Shown: piece after piece, positions 26,688 through 36,116 of the stretch
Layout of the letters: each line of letters starts with the position of its first letter
Position numbering within the stretch: the first letter of the stretch is position 1
From: Candidatus Zhuqueibacterota bacterium
GTDB taxonomy: Bacteria > Zhuqueibacterota > Zhuqueibacteria > Oceanimicrobiales > Oceanimicrobiaceae
Direction of reading: 5' to 3'
DNA length: 64,000 bases
NCBI GenBank assembly: GCA_029261995.1
Contig: JAJDAF010000050.1
Location: forward strand, 1-64,000
Notes under the pieces: generated by a model
What the model saw: only the letters and a program-made list of their open reading frames with translations
Told to the model about the DNA's origin: nothing
Database searches by the model: none
Position numbers and translations under genes: made by a program

Positions 26688-28346
26688 ATGAAGCAGTTAG
26701 GAGTTGTGACGGCGCGGCTACTCACGACAGTGGTCTGTAGTCTCATGTGCTTGTGCTGGCAGAATGAGCTTCGGGCGCAAACGCAATATGACCTGTCTCT
26801 TACAGACATCATTTCTCAGAGAATGCACAGGAATTGGCTGCGGGTACCAACCGCCGCTGACCTTCGGGTGATTTGGGCAGTGACGGCCCGCGAAACTTCC
26901 GAAGGTGTGACTACGGAATTGCTCAAAGACGTCAAAACGCTACCTTTCGTCTACAAAGTATATCTATATCGCGGCGATGCTGAGTCTGAGCCGCTGGTGC
27001 TGGAGGTGAGGCAAAATGACTACGCTGACTTCCCCAAATTGAAGCTTGGCGAGACAGTCGCGTTCAAAGTCGAGGCTTATGACCGGGGCGCGCTGGTTGC
27101 AGACTCTGATCAGGCTTCTGTTGTGGTGGGCAAAGGGCAGAGCGGCGTTGCTGATGGCGACGATAACCGTTCGATCTTCTACTACATGAACCCGGGCCGG
27201 TGGCAGCTTGCCACCATCGGCAAAGCCAATATCTATGACCGGTCAACCGCGCTCGGCAAGCTCGCGTTCATGTTTCTGTCCGTCACCTCGATGATCAGCG
27301 TCCTGATTCTGGTTTTTTATTCATCGCGAACCCTCTATCTGGGCAACGTTTTTCCATTCCGGCGCTCCGGCAAACATTTCGTTTGGTCCCTGATGCTGAG
27401 TTGCGATGTGTCTTATGAAAAGCGGCTCACCAACAAGTTCAAGTTTGTCATGAAGGCGTGGGAGATGATAGCGGCCAAAAGTAAAATGATCGCAGACCAG
27501 GCGGTCAAGAGTATTCCGAATGCATTGAGTTCGACCGAAAAGATGGCTTCAGTCGATGTGGCATGCATGGAATACTGGACTAATGACGGCGACCGCGCCA
27601 TCGCGACCATCGAAGACATTATTTCCTACCCGGAAAATAACGGCCTGAACGGTCGAGTAAAATCGCCGGACGATCTGCTTACCGAGTTGGTGATCAAAAT
27701 CGAAGATAATTTTCATGACCTGGTCACGGAAAACACCAATGGCAAGCACGCCGCCGGCGGTGCGATCTACAATCACGCGCCAAAAGAGGATATGAAGGCG
27801 CTCATAGAAGAAATCTACGAGCCGGTAGTGACCGATGCTCAACCCTTGTCAAGGGTGCGCAAATGGGTTCTGCGCAAAGGCGTGCTCGAACTCAAGAGAG
27901 GCTTGCGGCCATTCCCGACCAGCCGAATTATCCATGCAGGTCTCTCCATTCACAGAATGAACGGCTATCGCTGGTTCAAGCCCACTGAAGAGGTTAAGGG
28001 CGCTTTCGAAGATCGCGCCTCCAACGAGATTGAAGCCCTCAAGCGAAAGTCAAAAATCGAATGGTTCTGGAATTATGGCGCGCTGGCGCCGCTTGTCGGT
28101 TTGTTTGGCACAGTCACGGGTATCACCTATGCTTTTCAACAACTCTCCAAGACCAGCGGCAGCCCTGACTTTGTCAATACCATCCAGATGCTCAGCAACG
28201 GCATTTTTGAAGCACTCTGGACCACGATTTTTGGCCTCGCGAACGGCATTGTGTTTGTGATTATCTACTACTATTTCAAGCACAAACTTGACTGGATTTA
28301 CGCAAAATGGGAAGAAATGTACGTTACCATCACTGAAAAACTCTAG
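26688..28346 (+). CDS. ExbB/TolQ/MotA-family proton channel with extra periplasmic domain
   Basis: The protein has 552 residues; ordinary ExbB has about 240. A signal peptide (1-30) precedes a periplasmic beta-rich, FN3-like domain (about 50-150, with FVYKVYLYRGD and ETVAFKVEAYDRG). TM1 follows at about 182-203, then a cytoplasmic helical region of about 250 residues. The family core closes the protein: TM2 (GALAPLVGLFGTVTGITYAF, about 464-483) and TM3 (ALWTTIFGLANGIVFVIIYY). With the two ExbD proteins it should form a PMF-driven motor. The added domain could contact the secreted Ig proteins or barrel directly, as GldM does in T9SS; that comparison is inference. Confidence 0.88.
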   Translation: MKQLGVVTARLLTTVVCSLMCLCWQNELRAQTQYDLSLTDIISQRMHRNWLRVPTAADLRVIWAVTARETSEGVTTELLKDVKTLPFVYKVYLYRGDAESEPLVLEVRQNDYADFPKLKLGETVAFKVEAYDRGALVADSDQASVVVGKGQSGVADGDDNRSIFYYMNPGRWQLATIGKANIYDRSTALGKLAFMFLSVTSMISVLILVFYSSRTLYLGNVFPFRRSGKHFVWSLMLSCDVSYEKRLTNKFKFVMKAWEMIAAKSKMIADQAVKSIPNALSSTEKMASVDVACMEYWTNDGDRAIATIEDIISYPENNGLNGRVKSPDDLLTELVIKIEDNFHDLVTENTNGKHAAGGAIYNHAPKEDMKALIEEIYEPVVTDAQPLSRVRKWVLRKGVLELKRGLRPFPTSRIIHAGLSIHRMNGYRWFKPTEEVKGAFEDRASNEIEALKRKSKIEWFWNYGALAPLVGLFGTVTGITYAFQQLSKTSGSPDFVNTIQMLSNGIFEALWTTIFGLANGIVFVIIYYYFKHKLDWIYAKWEEMYVTITEKL

Positions 28347-28355
28347 TACCGCGAA

Positions 28356-28946
28356 ATGGCCTTTAAGCGCCCCGTAACACCCCGCACTCTGGAGCTGACA
28401 TCTTTGATTGATGTCGTATTTTTGCTGCTGATTTTTTTCATGGTGACGTTCGCGTATTCCTTGACCGGGGAGTTATCCGAGTCGCAGGAATACGCCGACG
28501 TGGCATTACCTGAAACCAAAACTCAGCTTCCGGTGGTCACGGATGACCGGCTTGACAACCTGCTCATTCAGATCATCCCGGATACCAGTGGCGGTCAGAT
28601 GTTCCGCAAGGTCTTCGTTTTGTGGCCAACCTTTTCCGACACGCTTCGGATTTCACGCGGGCAGGCATTCAGCAGCGCAATTAAAGACTCTAGCTTTGCT
28701 GCTTTTCCGCCGGACATCCTGTCTCTGGCAGGCGAGGAATTTGCAACCTTGCCGCCGTGTACTCTGATCACGAACTCCATTCGCCGTTATGTCGCGACTG
28801 ATCGGATTTATCGCGGCAATGGTCATCCCGTCGTCGAGGTCAGGGCGGAGGAGACGACCGAGTTCAAAATTGTCAATTTTATCATGGAACAGTGCAGCGC
28901 ACTGCAGGATGCAATCCCTCAAATCATTATTCGCACCAAATCCTAG
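28356..28946 (+). CDS. ExbD/TolR-family protein 1
   Basis: This 196-residue protein has a single N-terminal transmembrane helix containing the proton-carrying Asp in SLIDVVFLLLIFFM (about residue 19). A periplasmic domain follows that is longer than in standard ExbD (about 140 residues). It begins nine bases after the ExbB-type gene and lacks a clear ribosome site, so it is probably translated by coupling. Its role is to complete the PMF-driven rotor/stator with the ExbB-type protein. Confidence 0.88.
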   Translation: MAFKRPVTPRTLELTSLIDVVFLLLIFFMVTFAYSLTGELSESQEYADVALPETKTQLPVVTDDRLDNLLIQIIPDTSGGQMFRKVFVLWPTFSDTLRISRGQAFSSAIKDSSFAAFPPDILSLAGEEFATLPPCTLITNSIRRYVATDRIYRGNGHPVVEVRAEETTEFKIVNFIMEQCSALQDAIPQIIIRTKS

Positions 28947-28970
28947 CCCGGAATCTAGCTACCAATCGCC

Positions 28971-29534
28971 ATGGCGTTCAGAAGACTGACACACGAGAAC
29001 AGAAAGCTCCAGATGGTCTCGCTAATCGACCTCATCTTTATTCTGCTGATCTTTTTTATCATCACCAGCGTCATGATAAAGATGAGCAGGGGCGAGGCGC
29101 AGCTCTACATCCCAACCCCGAAGAATGAGCCCGGCGAGGCCCAGGTTCTCATTCAGATTCTCGATGAAGAAGAATTTCTCTGGGTCGATCACACTGCAAT
29201 AGACACGCTCAATCTCTATACCTACAAGCGCCGAACAGCTCTAAATATCCAGGGCAAAGTCGATTTGCTGCTGCAGAAGATGACGCTCGACTCGGCAGGT
29301 CTTCGTGCTCGACTGGATGCGCTCATGGCCGAGTCTGCCGCGGATCCCAACAAGGATTACTTTGTGCTCATCCGCTGCCCGGACAGGCTACCGTACTATC
29401 GCGCAACCGCGCTGATTGAAGAATTGGTCGATCTCCCGAGTTTCGAGTACGGCTGTGTGGCTGGAACCATCGAAGATATCCGAAACAGCCGCGGCATTCA
29501 AGTACAAGGAAACGTCATTCAAATCGATTTATGA
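28971..29534 (+). CDS. ExbD/TolR-family protein 2
   Basis: This 187-residue second ExbD has the conserved Asp in SLIDLIFILLIFFIITS (about residue 19) and a periplasmic domain of about 145 residues. It differs strongly from the first copy outside the transmembrane helix, so the two may form a mixed dimer inside one ExbB pentamer. Its stop overlaps the next start in an ATGA, showing translational coupling to the TonB-like gene. Confidence 0.88.
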   Translation: MAFRRLTHENRKLQMVSLIDLIFILLIFFIITSVMIKMSRGEAQLYIPTPKNEPGEAQVLIQILDEEEFLWVDHTAIDTLNLYTYKRRTALNIQGKVDLLLQKMTLDSAGLRARLDALMAESAADPNKDYFVLIRCPDRLPYYRATALIEELVDLPSFEYGCVAGTIEDIRNSRGIQVQGNVIQIDL

Positions 29535-30136
29535 TTTCTATGAAACGCACACCGCACGTAAAGCCAGTGCTTTGGGCAGTGGCGTCGCTATTGGCACTGC
29601 TGTTTGCCTATCGCGAAGTTCTGCTCTCCCAGATTCCTGACTTACAGACGACCATCCCTGTTAGAGTCACCCGGGACGAAATCCCGGTGCCGAGGCGGCC
29701 GGGTACGCAGAGCATTCGTATCGTCGGCCCGCCGCTGAAACTTTTGCGCTTTGAGATAGATTTCACACGCAATCCGCAGCCCATCGAGTGGGCATTTCTC
29801 GAGCGGATTGACAAGCGGGCAGACGTCATGGTCGAAGGATTTGTGGATGGGAGCGGCAATTTTAGCGTGGCCAAGGTTCGTGACCGCGGTCACCCCAAAG
29901 CTGGGAATTATCTGCGCCGGGTGCTGAGTTCCTGGCATTTTTCACCTTACCGCAAAGGCACTGTCAGGTACTATTTCAACGTACCTACCCGGCTTGAAAA
30001 CATGAAGGTTCAGATTGATGTCTCCGGTATGGAGAAGAACTTCAAATTTATCGGACCGACGAACCAGCTCAAGGATGGCATCCTGTGCTACGTTGATGGG
30101 CTGAACACCAGAAGCATCAAAGTATTCAACGAATAA
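29531..30136 (+). CDS. TonB-like energy-transducing protein
   Basis: The protein has 201 residues with one N-terminal transmembrane helix (VLWAVASLLALLFAYREVLL). A short periplasmic stretch leads to a C-terminal beta-alpha-beta domain reading GFVDGSGNFSVAKVRD, NYLRRVLSSWHFSPYRKG and YYFNVP. That pattern is the TonB C-terminal fold (the W-x-F-x-P turn is typical). The long proline-rich spanner of classical TonB is missing, so it may reach a different partner. A second ATG lies three codons in. It follows the ExbB-ExbD-ExbD genes and no TonB-dependent receptor gene is nearby. Confidence 0.75.
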   Translation: MISMKRTPHVKPVLWAVASLLALLFAYREVLLSQIPDLQTTIPVRVTRDEIPVPRRPGTQSIRIVGPPLKLLRFEIDFTRNPQPIEWAFLERIDKRADVMVEGFVDGSGNFSVAKVRDRGHPKAGNYLRRVLSSWHFSPYRKGTVRYYFNVPTRLENMKVQIDVSGMEKNFKFIGPTNQLKDGILCYVDGLNTRSIKVFNE

Positions 30137-30153
30137 TTGATGAGGCCTTCGGA

Positions 30154-33100
30154 TTGAACCGCTATAAATACCTGCTGTTATCATTGTTGTTTCTACAGGG
30201 CACTGCTCAGGCTCAACAGTTCCTCGAGGGCATCAACCTGTACAATCGTGCTCAGTACGATTCACTAATCTCAATATTTGTCCCTGACTTTCTGGCATCA
30301 GTACCCCAGGAAGAGGGGCTCGCCAGATATTTCTTGGCTGAAAGCTACTACAACAAGGCCATGATTGAGACCGATGAAGCAACAGCGATAAACTATTTCG
30401 AGCGCGCCCGGGAGGAGTTCAAGCGTGCGGAGGCCAGCGCTGATTTGCGTGCGGATTTTGTGAAGCATTATCATATCGCCAGGTACAAAATCGGCTGGTG
30501 CAGCTTCAGGATGGCCGAGATGTCCGGCGAGACCGCCGAGGGATTTTCCCAGGCGTACGACGCGTTCACAAGGTTCGCACCCGATGCGCCTGACTCAGTG
30601 AAAGCCTTCTCAAACTACATGGCTGCGGAGAGCAAGACCCGCGAAATGACCGCACGCTCACTCGCGACGCAGGATAAGGGGCAATCGCATGATAATCAGA
30701 GTGTTGCCCTCGACGCGTATCCGACGATTCAGACGCTGTACGACAACATTCTACGAATGCCAGCGACGCCCACGAGCCCGAGCAGGTTTGCTGAGCTGAA
30801 ATTCCTGACCAGGCTGGCGCGGGAAAGGCTGAACCTCATTTACCCATCCAACTCTGTAGGGTTGCCATCAATCGAGGACGCGCGCGGATTAGCCAGCGAC
30901 AGTGTGGAAGCTGCACGACAAGCTGTGCTCCGCCATCTCAATGCGGCGAGTTTTGAAAACCTAGCCACCGGCCTGAGCAGAGAAGTTCTTGATGAACACA
31001 GACCCACCGTGGATTATCTGGAAATGAATCAGGAACTTGGTCGCTATCTTCTAACCCGCAACCACACTGCATGGCAGCGCTTCATGGGGCCGTGGTCCCG
31101 TCTTGCTGGCACACCTGGACTTGAAATCGAGCGCAGGTTCCGTCGCGCCAACCTGGCGCAGGGCCATCCGGATGCGCAGGGCGTCGAATTCAACAATTTC
31201 GCTCCGGCGTTTTATGACTCATCACGCAATGAACCCGAGGCGCTTTATTGGGGCGGCTACGTCAGAATGATTCAGGGGCAGAATGAAAAGAGCCGACGCC
31301 AATTTGCCGCATTTCAGGCGAAGCTCGCAACCCGTGGCAAACTCGGTAGGCGTCAGCAAACTCTGCTCGAAGACGCCATCTACCGGACGTATTTGCTCGA
31401 TTTTGAATCGGCTTATCTCGGCAGAAGACAGCGCGAGTTACAAACTCTGAGGCAGGAAATTGCGGCTTTTAACCCGGCAAACAGGCAGGTCGGAGAGCGG
31501 GTGGACCAGCTCAACCTGCTGGTCAACTGCGCGGTGACCACGAGCAGATCGCAGATCTGGAACGGCGTGTTGGCCGGCGACAAAGATGAGAAACTCGAGC
31601 AGGCATTGGCCACCATTCGTTTCGTGTTGCCGCGGGCGGCGCTTAATATTGGGGTGGTCAGGGCACGTTATGTCAGCTTGCTGCAACGCCTTTTTGAAAT
31701 CACAAAGGTTGAGCGCCGAGATGATACCAATTTTTTCCACGGCATCGTCATGTCTTTGGAAGCGGAAATAGAAGCAACCCGACGGGCGAAAGAGCGCAAG
31801 TTCCAGGCTGCCGCGAATGCCATGGCCGCGATGCAATCGTCTTTCGAGAACAAAGATGAAGCCGACTATATCCGCGCCCGCAGCCTGTTTTTCGCTGATG
31901 AGTTCGAAGAGGCAAAGGAGATTCTGGTGCCACTGATCAACGATAAGGGTTATCTGCGCGCTCTGTTTTACCTTGCGGAGATCTTCAGGCAGGATGGCCA
32001 GGGCTTTGCCGCCAAGAGATGCTATCAGGCTATCGTCCGTAAGCTGCAGAAGACGCACAATGTCTATGACGATTTCTGGCTCGAAAATGCCCGTGCCGGC
32101 ATGGAATCCGCGGACGGAAGTGGCAGCCTTGCTGTTCTCGATTCGGTAGATTTGGAAAACATCGAGTTCCAACCCGCCAGGAATCCTGCACTTCTGGCCT
32201 ACGAGAAACTGGCTGACGAGAGGTTTCTAAAAGCTCGATTCGCTCAGGAAAGCGTCGATTGGCTTCTCAGGTTCGGGTTGCCCATCAAGTCTTTTTACCC
32301 GTCGAGAAACCGCCTGAACGCTCGTCTCGTGGTTGAATCCAATACCTTCACGAACACGCCTTACCAAATCGAAGAAATACGCGGTGCACTCACATCAACC
32401 TTACACTTGACGGTTGAGCTGCCGAAACAGGTGCCGGCCGATTTGCGCGTTTACCTCGACAGCGAGATACTGACCGCCCGGGACGGCGTTTACGAAGAGC
32501 GCTTTCTCCGGCTGAATTCCGAGCTTGAGCTGCGCATCGAAAACGATGACTGCTACGCCTTCAAACAGGTCCACACATTCTCGAAGCCCGGTGTTGACCG
32601 CCTCTTGGTGAAGATGAACAAAGTGCTTACATTTGAGCCGGCGGGTGAACCCGCGAACATCTCTGCGGCGGTTGCCTACCCCTTTGAGCCTCGTGTTGAC
32701 CGGAATTTCGTCCTCAATGCAATTCCGGCCCAGAGTCAGGATTCGCAACTGCGGCGGGATTTCAGCCGCTACCTCGAAGTGCGCGATTGCGTGGTGGACC
32801 CGGCAGGCGACCGTATTCTGGCGGTGAATTCAAAGACCAACTCGGTGTGGACCTATTCGAATTCTGAATCAGCTCAACGCGACCGGCAACTCAGACTGAG
32901 ACTGTCTACTCCTCTCAAGAGCCCGGAAGGCATTGCGGTAAATTCCGGCGGTGAGATTTTTGTGGCAGATTGGGGAAACCATCGCGTGGTCCGGTTTGCC
33001 GGCAACGGAGAGTTCATCGCGTCTTATGGCACATTCGGTACGAATGGCGTGGCCAATTTGGGCCAGCCCGTGCGACTCGCAAATCCGACCCGGATCGCCC

Positions 33101-33366
33101 TGGTGCAGGACAGTGCCGGAGTTGATCTGAGCGACCAGGTGTACCTGCCGCAGGACTATTTCTACGTCGCCGACCAGAACGGCATCCATGTTTGCGAGAT
33201 GGATGGCACCTACCTTGACACCCTCATCAAGCCCGGCGCCACCCTGAAAGCGGGTGAATTCTATGGCTTCCTCGCGGAAAATGAGCCCACCAGCGCAAAA
33301 CTGTTTGTCATCAACCGGCTTGGGGCAGCAAACGAGGAGGTTCTGGAATTTGCCGCGGGTCGCTAG
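30154..33366 (+). CDS. Large periplasmic TPR-like protein with C-terminal NHL beta-propeller repeats
   Basis: The protein has 1070 residues starting at TTG 30154, with GAGG eight bases upstream; no in-frame ATG gives the signal peptide (YLLLSLLFLQGTAQAQ). Residues about 25-680 are alpha-helical with TPR-like spacing (ARYFLAESYYNKAM, ALFYLAEIFRQDGQG). From about 760 a beta domain with ADLRVYLDSEIL follows, then NHL-type repeats near 920-1060 (GIAVNSGGEIFVADWGNHRVV, quoted in part as GGEIFVADWGNHRVV, and FYVADQNGIHV). It closes the operon; the following genes are on the other strand. A scaffold or assembly role for the envelope machine is likely. Confidence 0.78.
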   Translation: MNRYKYLLLSLLFLQGTAQAQQFLEGINLYNRAQYDSLISIFVPDFLASVPQEEGLARYFLAESYYNKAMIETDEATAINYFERAREEFKRAEASADLRADFVKHYHIARYKIGWCSFRMAEMSGETAEGFSQAYDAFTRFAPDAPDSVKAFSNYMAAESKTREMTARSLATQDKGQSHDNQSVALDAYPTIQTLYDNILRMPATPTSPSRFAELKFLTRLARERLNLIYPSNSVGLPSIEDARGLASDSVEAARQAVLRHLNAASFENLATGLSREVLDEHRPTVDYLEMNQELGRYLLTRNHTAWQRFMGPWSRLAGTPGLEIERRFRRANLAQGHPDAQGVEFNNFAPAFYDSSRNEPEALYWGGYVRMIQGQNEKSRRQFAAFQAKLATRGKLGRRQQTLLEDAIYRTYLLDFESAYLGRRQRELQTLRQEIAAFNPANRQVGERVDQLNLLVNCAVTTSRSQIWNGVLAGDKDEKLEQALATIRFVLPRAALNIGVVRARYVSLLQRLFEITKVERRDDTNFFHGIVMSLEAEIEATRRAKERKFQAAANAMAAMQSSFENKDEADYIRARSLFFADEFEEAKEILVPLINDKGYLRALFYLAEIFRQDGQGFAAKRCYQAIVRKLQKTHNVYDDFWLENARAGMESADGSGSLAVLDSVDLENIEFQPARNPALLAYEKLADERFLKARFAQESVDWLLRFGLPIKSFYPSRNRLNARLVVESNTFTNTPYQIEEIRGALTSTLHLTVELPKQVPADLRVYLDSEILTARDGVYEERFLRLNSELELRIENDDCYAFKQVHTFSKPGVDRLLVKMNKVLTFEPAGEPANISAAVAYPFEPRVDRNFVLNAIPAQSQDSQLRRDFSRYLEVRDCVVDPAGDRILAVNSKTNSVWTYSNSESAQRDRQLRLRLSTPLKSPEGIAVNSGGEIFVADWGNHRVVRFAGNGEFIASYGTFGTNGVANLGQPVRLANPTRIALVQDSAGVDLSDQVYLPQDYFYVADQNGIHVCEMDGTYLDTLIKPGATLKAGEFYGFLAENEPTSAKLFVINRLGAANEEVLEFAAGR

Positions 33367-33487
33367 GCTCGTTCTCCATTCCGCAACAATCCGCTATTTC
33401 GACCGACCAGACGCTCACCTGGCTTACTGAAGAGCAAGCCATAACCTGGCGACCGATGAAAGCCGCCAAGTGGCAATGCTTGTCCTG

Positions 33488-34441
33488 TTAGGCCGACGCT
33501 GGCGTTGCTTTCCCCAGCGCCTTTTCCTTCAGCTCCTTGAACTTGTCGGAGGCTGCCGAGAGTTTTTCATCCCACTCCGGATTCGGCTCCTGGCCTTCGA
33601 CCTCCCGGAAATAGACTTGCATCATCGCAGTGATGGCGAACGGTTCCAGCACGGCAGCTTTCAGACTCCAGGCAAAAATGATCGCCAGCAAGAAGCTCCA
33701 GAACCCGAGGTTGCCCGGAAATATTGACATCAAACCGGCCACCGGGCCCAGAACAAACAGGAAGATAACGAAGGTGAGCGCGTACATGAACAGCATCAGG
33801 AAGAACGCGTTCTTGAGCATGGACTTGTAGTTTTGCGCATACAGAATGATCGCGTCCTTGCTGCTCTGCCACGGATTGTCGGACCGTGTTCTGAAATTGT
33901 GTGCGATGATGATTTCGTCGGTGTAGGTCAGAGAGACGTTGACAATTTTGTTGACGATTCCGACCAGGCCTTCCAGCCCGGGAATCGGCAGAAAAGCGGC
34001 GATGGAGAACAGGGTGCGGTTCACGGCCCGCAGGATGCCCTTTATCAATCGGTCCAGGCCGAATAGAAGAGAAGCCTCGGCAAAGCGTTCCCTGACCTTG
34101 GTCTGGGCGTACTCAATCTGGCCTTTGCCGCCGGGCAGTTCCTTACCGTCAAACAACTCAACCAGCACGGCAATGTGGCCGGCCTTGACCAGATAAAGCA
34201 CATATTCTCGGAACCAGTACAGCGCGGCGCTTGCCACGCCAAAACCGATGAGTCCGCCTATGCCGGCGCCACCGCCGGGTTCATCGCCAAAGGAAGTCAT
34301 GAAATAGCCCATGGCCGCGCCAATGCCGGTCACGAGGATGTAGCCCACCGCGATTCCGAGATAAATGGCAAGCCTGAAGATAAGGAACGGCAAGGTTTTG
34401 AGTAAGAGTCCCGTCACTTTCCCGATTTCAAAATCCCACAT
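33488..34441 (-). CDS. Polytopic membrane protein of unknown function
   Basis: No family was recognised with certainty for this 317-residue protein. Membrane segments are visible at about 15-45, 65-85, and two long ones near 210-240 and 245-275, with glycine-rich loops (DEPGGGAGIGGLIGFG). The soluble middle part has KVRERFAEASLLFGLDRLIKG. The C-terminus is charged and helical. AGGAGG seven bases before the ATG is an ideal ribosome site. Its gene starts 32 bases after the VWA-protein gene, so the pair is likely one operon. Confidence 0.75.
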   Translation of the reverse strand: MWDFEIGKVTGLLLKTLPFLIFRLAIYLGIAVGYILVTGIGAAMGYFMTSFGDEPGGGAGIGGLIGFGVASAALYWFREYVLYLVKAGHIAVLVELFDGKELPGGKGQIEYAQTKVRERFAEASLLFGLDRLIKGILRAVNRTLFSIAAFLPIPGLEGLVGIVNKIVNVSLTYTDEIIIAHNFRTRSDNPWQSSKDAIILYAQNYKSMLKNAFFLMLFMYALTFVIFLFVLGPVAGLMSIFPGNLGFWSFLLAIIFAWSLKAAVLEPFAITAMMQVYFREVEGQEPNPEWDEKLSAASDKFKELKEKALGKATPASA

Positions 34442-34473
34442 AATTCCTCCTGATTCTGTCGGTTCAAGTCCTG

Positions 34474-36078
34474 TTATTTTTTGGCTCTGATTACGATATT
34501 CTTTTCTTCGCCTTCGGCGACTTCGAATGACACGTCATCGTACTCACCACGCCAGCCTTTCACGTAGTAGCTGCCTGGCGTCAACGGGAACTTCTTGCCA
34601 GACATCCTGAAATGAGTACTTCTGCTGCCAGCGCGCCCAACAAAACAGCGCTTGTCCTGGTCCCGGGTCCCGTCTGCCTGCTCGTAGATGAAGGTAACAT
34701 GGCCGGTTGGCACCGTAAATTCGAATGTCTGTTTAGCCTCCTCGGTGATTGTGATTCCCGGGATTTCATGGGGAGTGAGATTGTCCGGCAGCCGCAGGTC
34801 ATACTGTCCGGGCAGAACCCGGACGCCGTTGTTAACGTGGACGCCATGTTTCTTCTCGCCATTCCGCCAAAGCTCGTAGTTCTGCCGAAACCAGATGCCG
34901 GAACCAGACGCCACAAGTTTGAACTTGGCGTGCACGGTGTGCACCATCCGAAAGATGATTTCTTTGTCATCGCCGGCGCCAAGCGTTTCGGTGACAGTCA
35001 GCTTGTTCTGCTTGTTTGGCTGTGAGCGGAACTCGTACGTGCCTTCGTCCACGTAGATCTCGTCTTGGGCTCTGAACTTAAACACCTTCTTGCCGTTCTG
35101 ATAAGCATGGATGAGTGCACCGCGCTGAGCAGTCTCGCCGTCTAGAAATGTGGCCCGGATTCTTGGCGGCGTCGCCACGGTGACCTCAACCCGACGTTCG
35201 CTGCCTTCCGGTATGTCAACCTCGACGTTCACTGGTTTGTAGATTTGCATATTCCGCGTTTGAATGCCAATGCTCAGCGTGTATTTGCCGGCCTCAACAA
35301 CATTGCGCCGATGGCTGCCGACCTCGTATAGTTTCTTGCCGTCGCGCCACAGACTACCATGAACCACGCGCGACTCGCCACCCGAATCAAGACCCACGAT
35401 TTTGAGCACTGAAGCCACGGCTTTTTTCTGGATTTTCTGAAGACCGGCGGCAAGCTCATCAGCGGATCCGGCATCGTAGTACTCCGTGCCGGCCGCTTCC
35501 GAAATGCAGCGCATGGCCTGCTTGGATTTCTCGTCCAGCCCGAGCCCGACGACGTGCACCCGAATGTTGACATTTTTCTCTTGCCACATCCGTACAAGCT
35601 CGCACGGGTCGGCATCGCAGGTTTCGATGCCATCGCTGATCAGGATGATTTCGCCGGCGCGTGTGCCAAAATCCGTCAACGCCTGAGTCAGGCTCAGGTG
35701 GATGGGGGTCTTGCCTTTCGGATTGACGGATTTCATGAATTCTTCAAGTTTAGGCAGCGCCTTGTCCGCAGGGGAGAAAGACGTGATCAATTCGGAGTCC
35801 TGGCAGTCGCCTTTGGTGCGGTGGCCGTAGGCACGAAATGCCAGTTCGTAGTCCTTGAAATCCCGTTTAAAAAACTCCTGCAGAACCTGCTTTGCTGTTT
35901 CAATCTTGAACGATTGGTCGGGCAGTTTCTGCCACATTGAGCCCGAGGCATCGAAGATGACATAGATGCCGTCCGGCTGCGTTTGCGCCGAGCTGATTCC
36001 CGGCAGCACGGTGCAAAGCAGGAAGAGGGCACAGAGTAGCGAGATGCCTGCTTCTTGATGTCGATTGTATGATTTCAT
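34474..36078 (-). CDS. Secreted von Willebrand factor A-domain protein
   Basis: The ATG at 36078, preceded by GGGAGCAGGA, gives 534 residues with a signal peptide ending at SSAQ; the much longer open frame upstream overlaps the peptidase gene and is rejected. The VWA domain (about 40-225) has an intact MIDAS: DASGS, a downstream Thr (GKTPIHLSL) and Asp (LISDGIETCD). From about 225 on, four beta-sandwich-like segments follow, each opening with a strand such as KLYEVGSHRRNVVEAGKYTL or VLPGQYDLRLP. The protein ends in RAKK. Such proteins bind metal-dependent protein partners at the envelope. The partner is unknown. Confidence 0.88.
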   Translation of the reverse strand: MKSYNRHQEAGISLLCALFLLCTVLPGISSAQTQPDGIYVIFDASGSMWQKLPDQSFKIETAKQVLQEFFKRDFKDYELAFRAYGHRTKGDCQDSELITSFSPADKALPKLEEFMKSVNPKGKTPIHLSLTQALTDFGTRAGEIILISDGIETCDADPCELVRMWQEKNVNIRVHVVGLGLDEKSKQAMRCISEAAGTEYYDAGSADELAAGLQKIQKKAVASVLKIVGLDSGGESRVVHGSLWRDGKKLYEVGSHRRNVVEAGKYTLSIGIQTRNMQIYKPVNVEVDIPEGSERRVEVTVATPPRIRATFLDGETAQRGALIHAYQNGKKVFKFRAQDEIYVDEGTYEFRSQPNKQNKLTVTETLGAGDDKEIIFRMVHTVHAKFKLVASGSGIWFRQNYELWRNGEKKHGVHVNNGVRVLPGQYDLRLPDNLTPHEIPGITITEEAKQTFEFTVPTGHVTFIYEQADGTRDQDKRCFVGRAGSRSTHFRMSGKKFPLTPGSYYVKGWRGEYDDVSFEVAEGEEKNIVIRAKK

Positions 36079-36116
36079 GGTCCTGCTCCCGTTTGGTATC
36101 TGGAGGTCCAATGTTT

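Noticed and set aside
34455-34476. GGTTCAAGTCC resembling a tRNA T-loop
   Set aside because: No acceptor, anticodon or D-arm pairing partner is found around it; it lies between two minus-strand genes and contains a ribosome site for one of them on the other strand.
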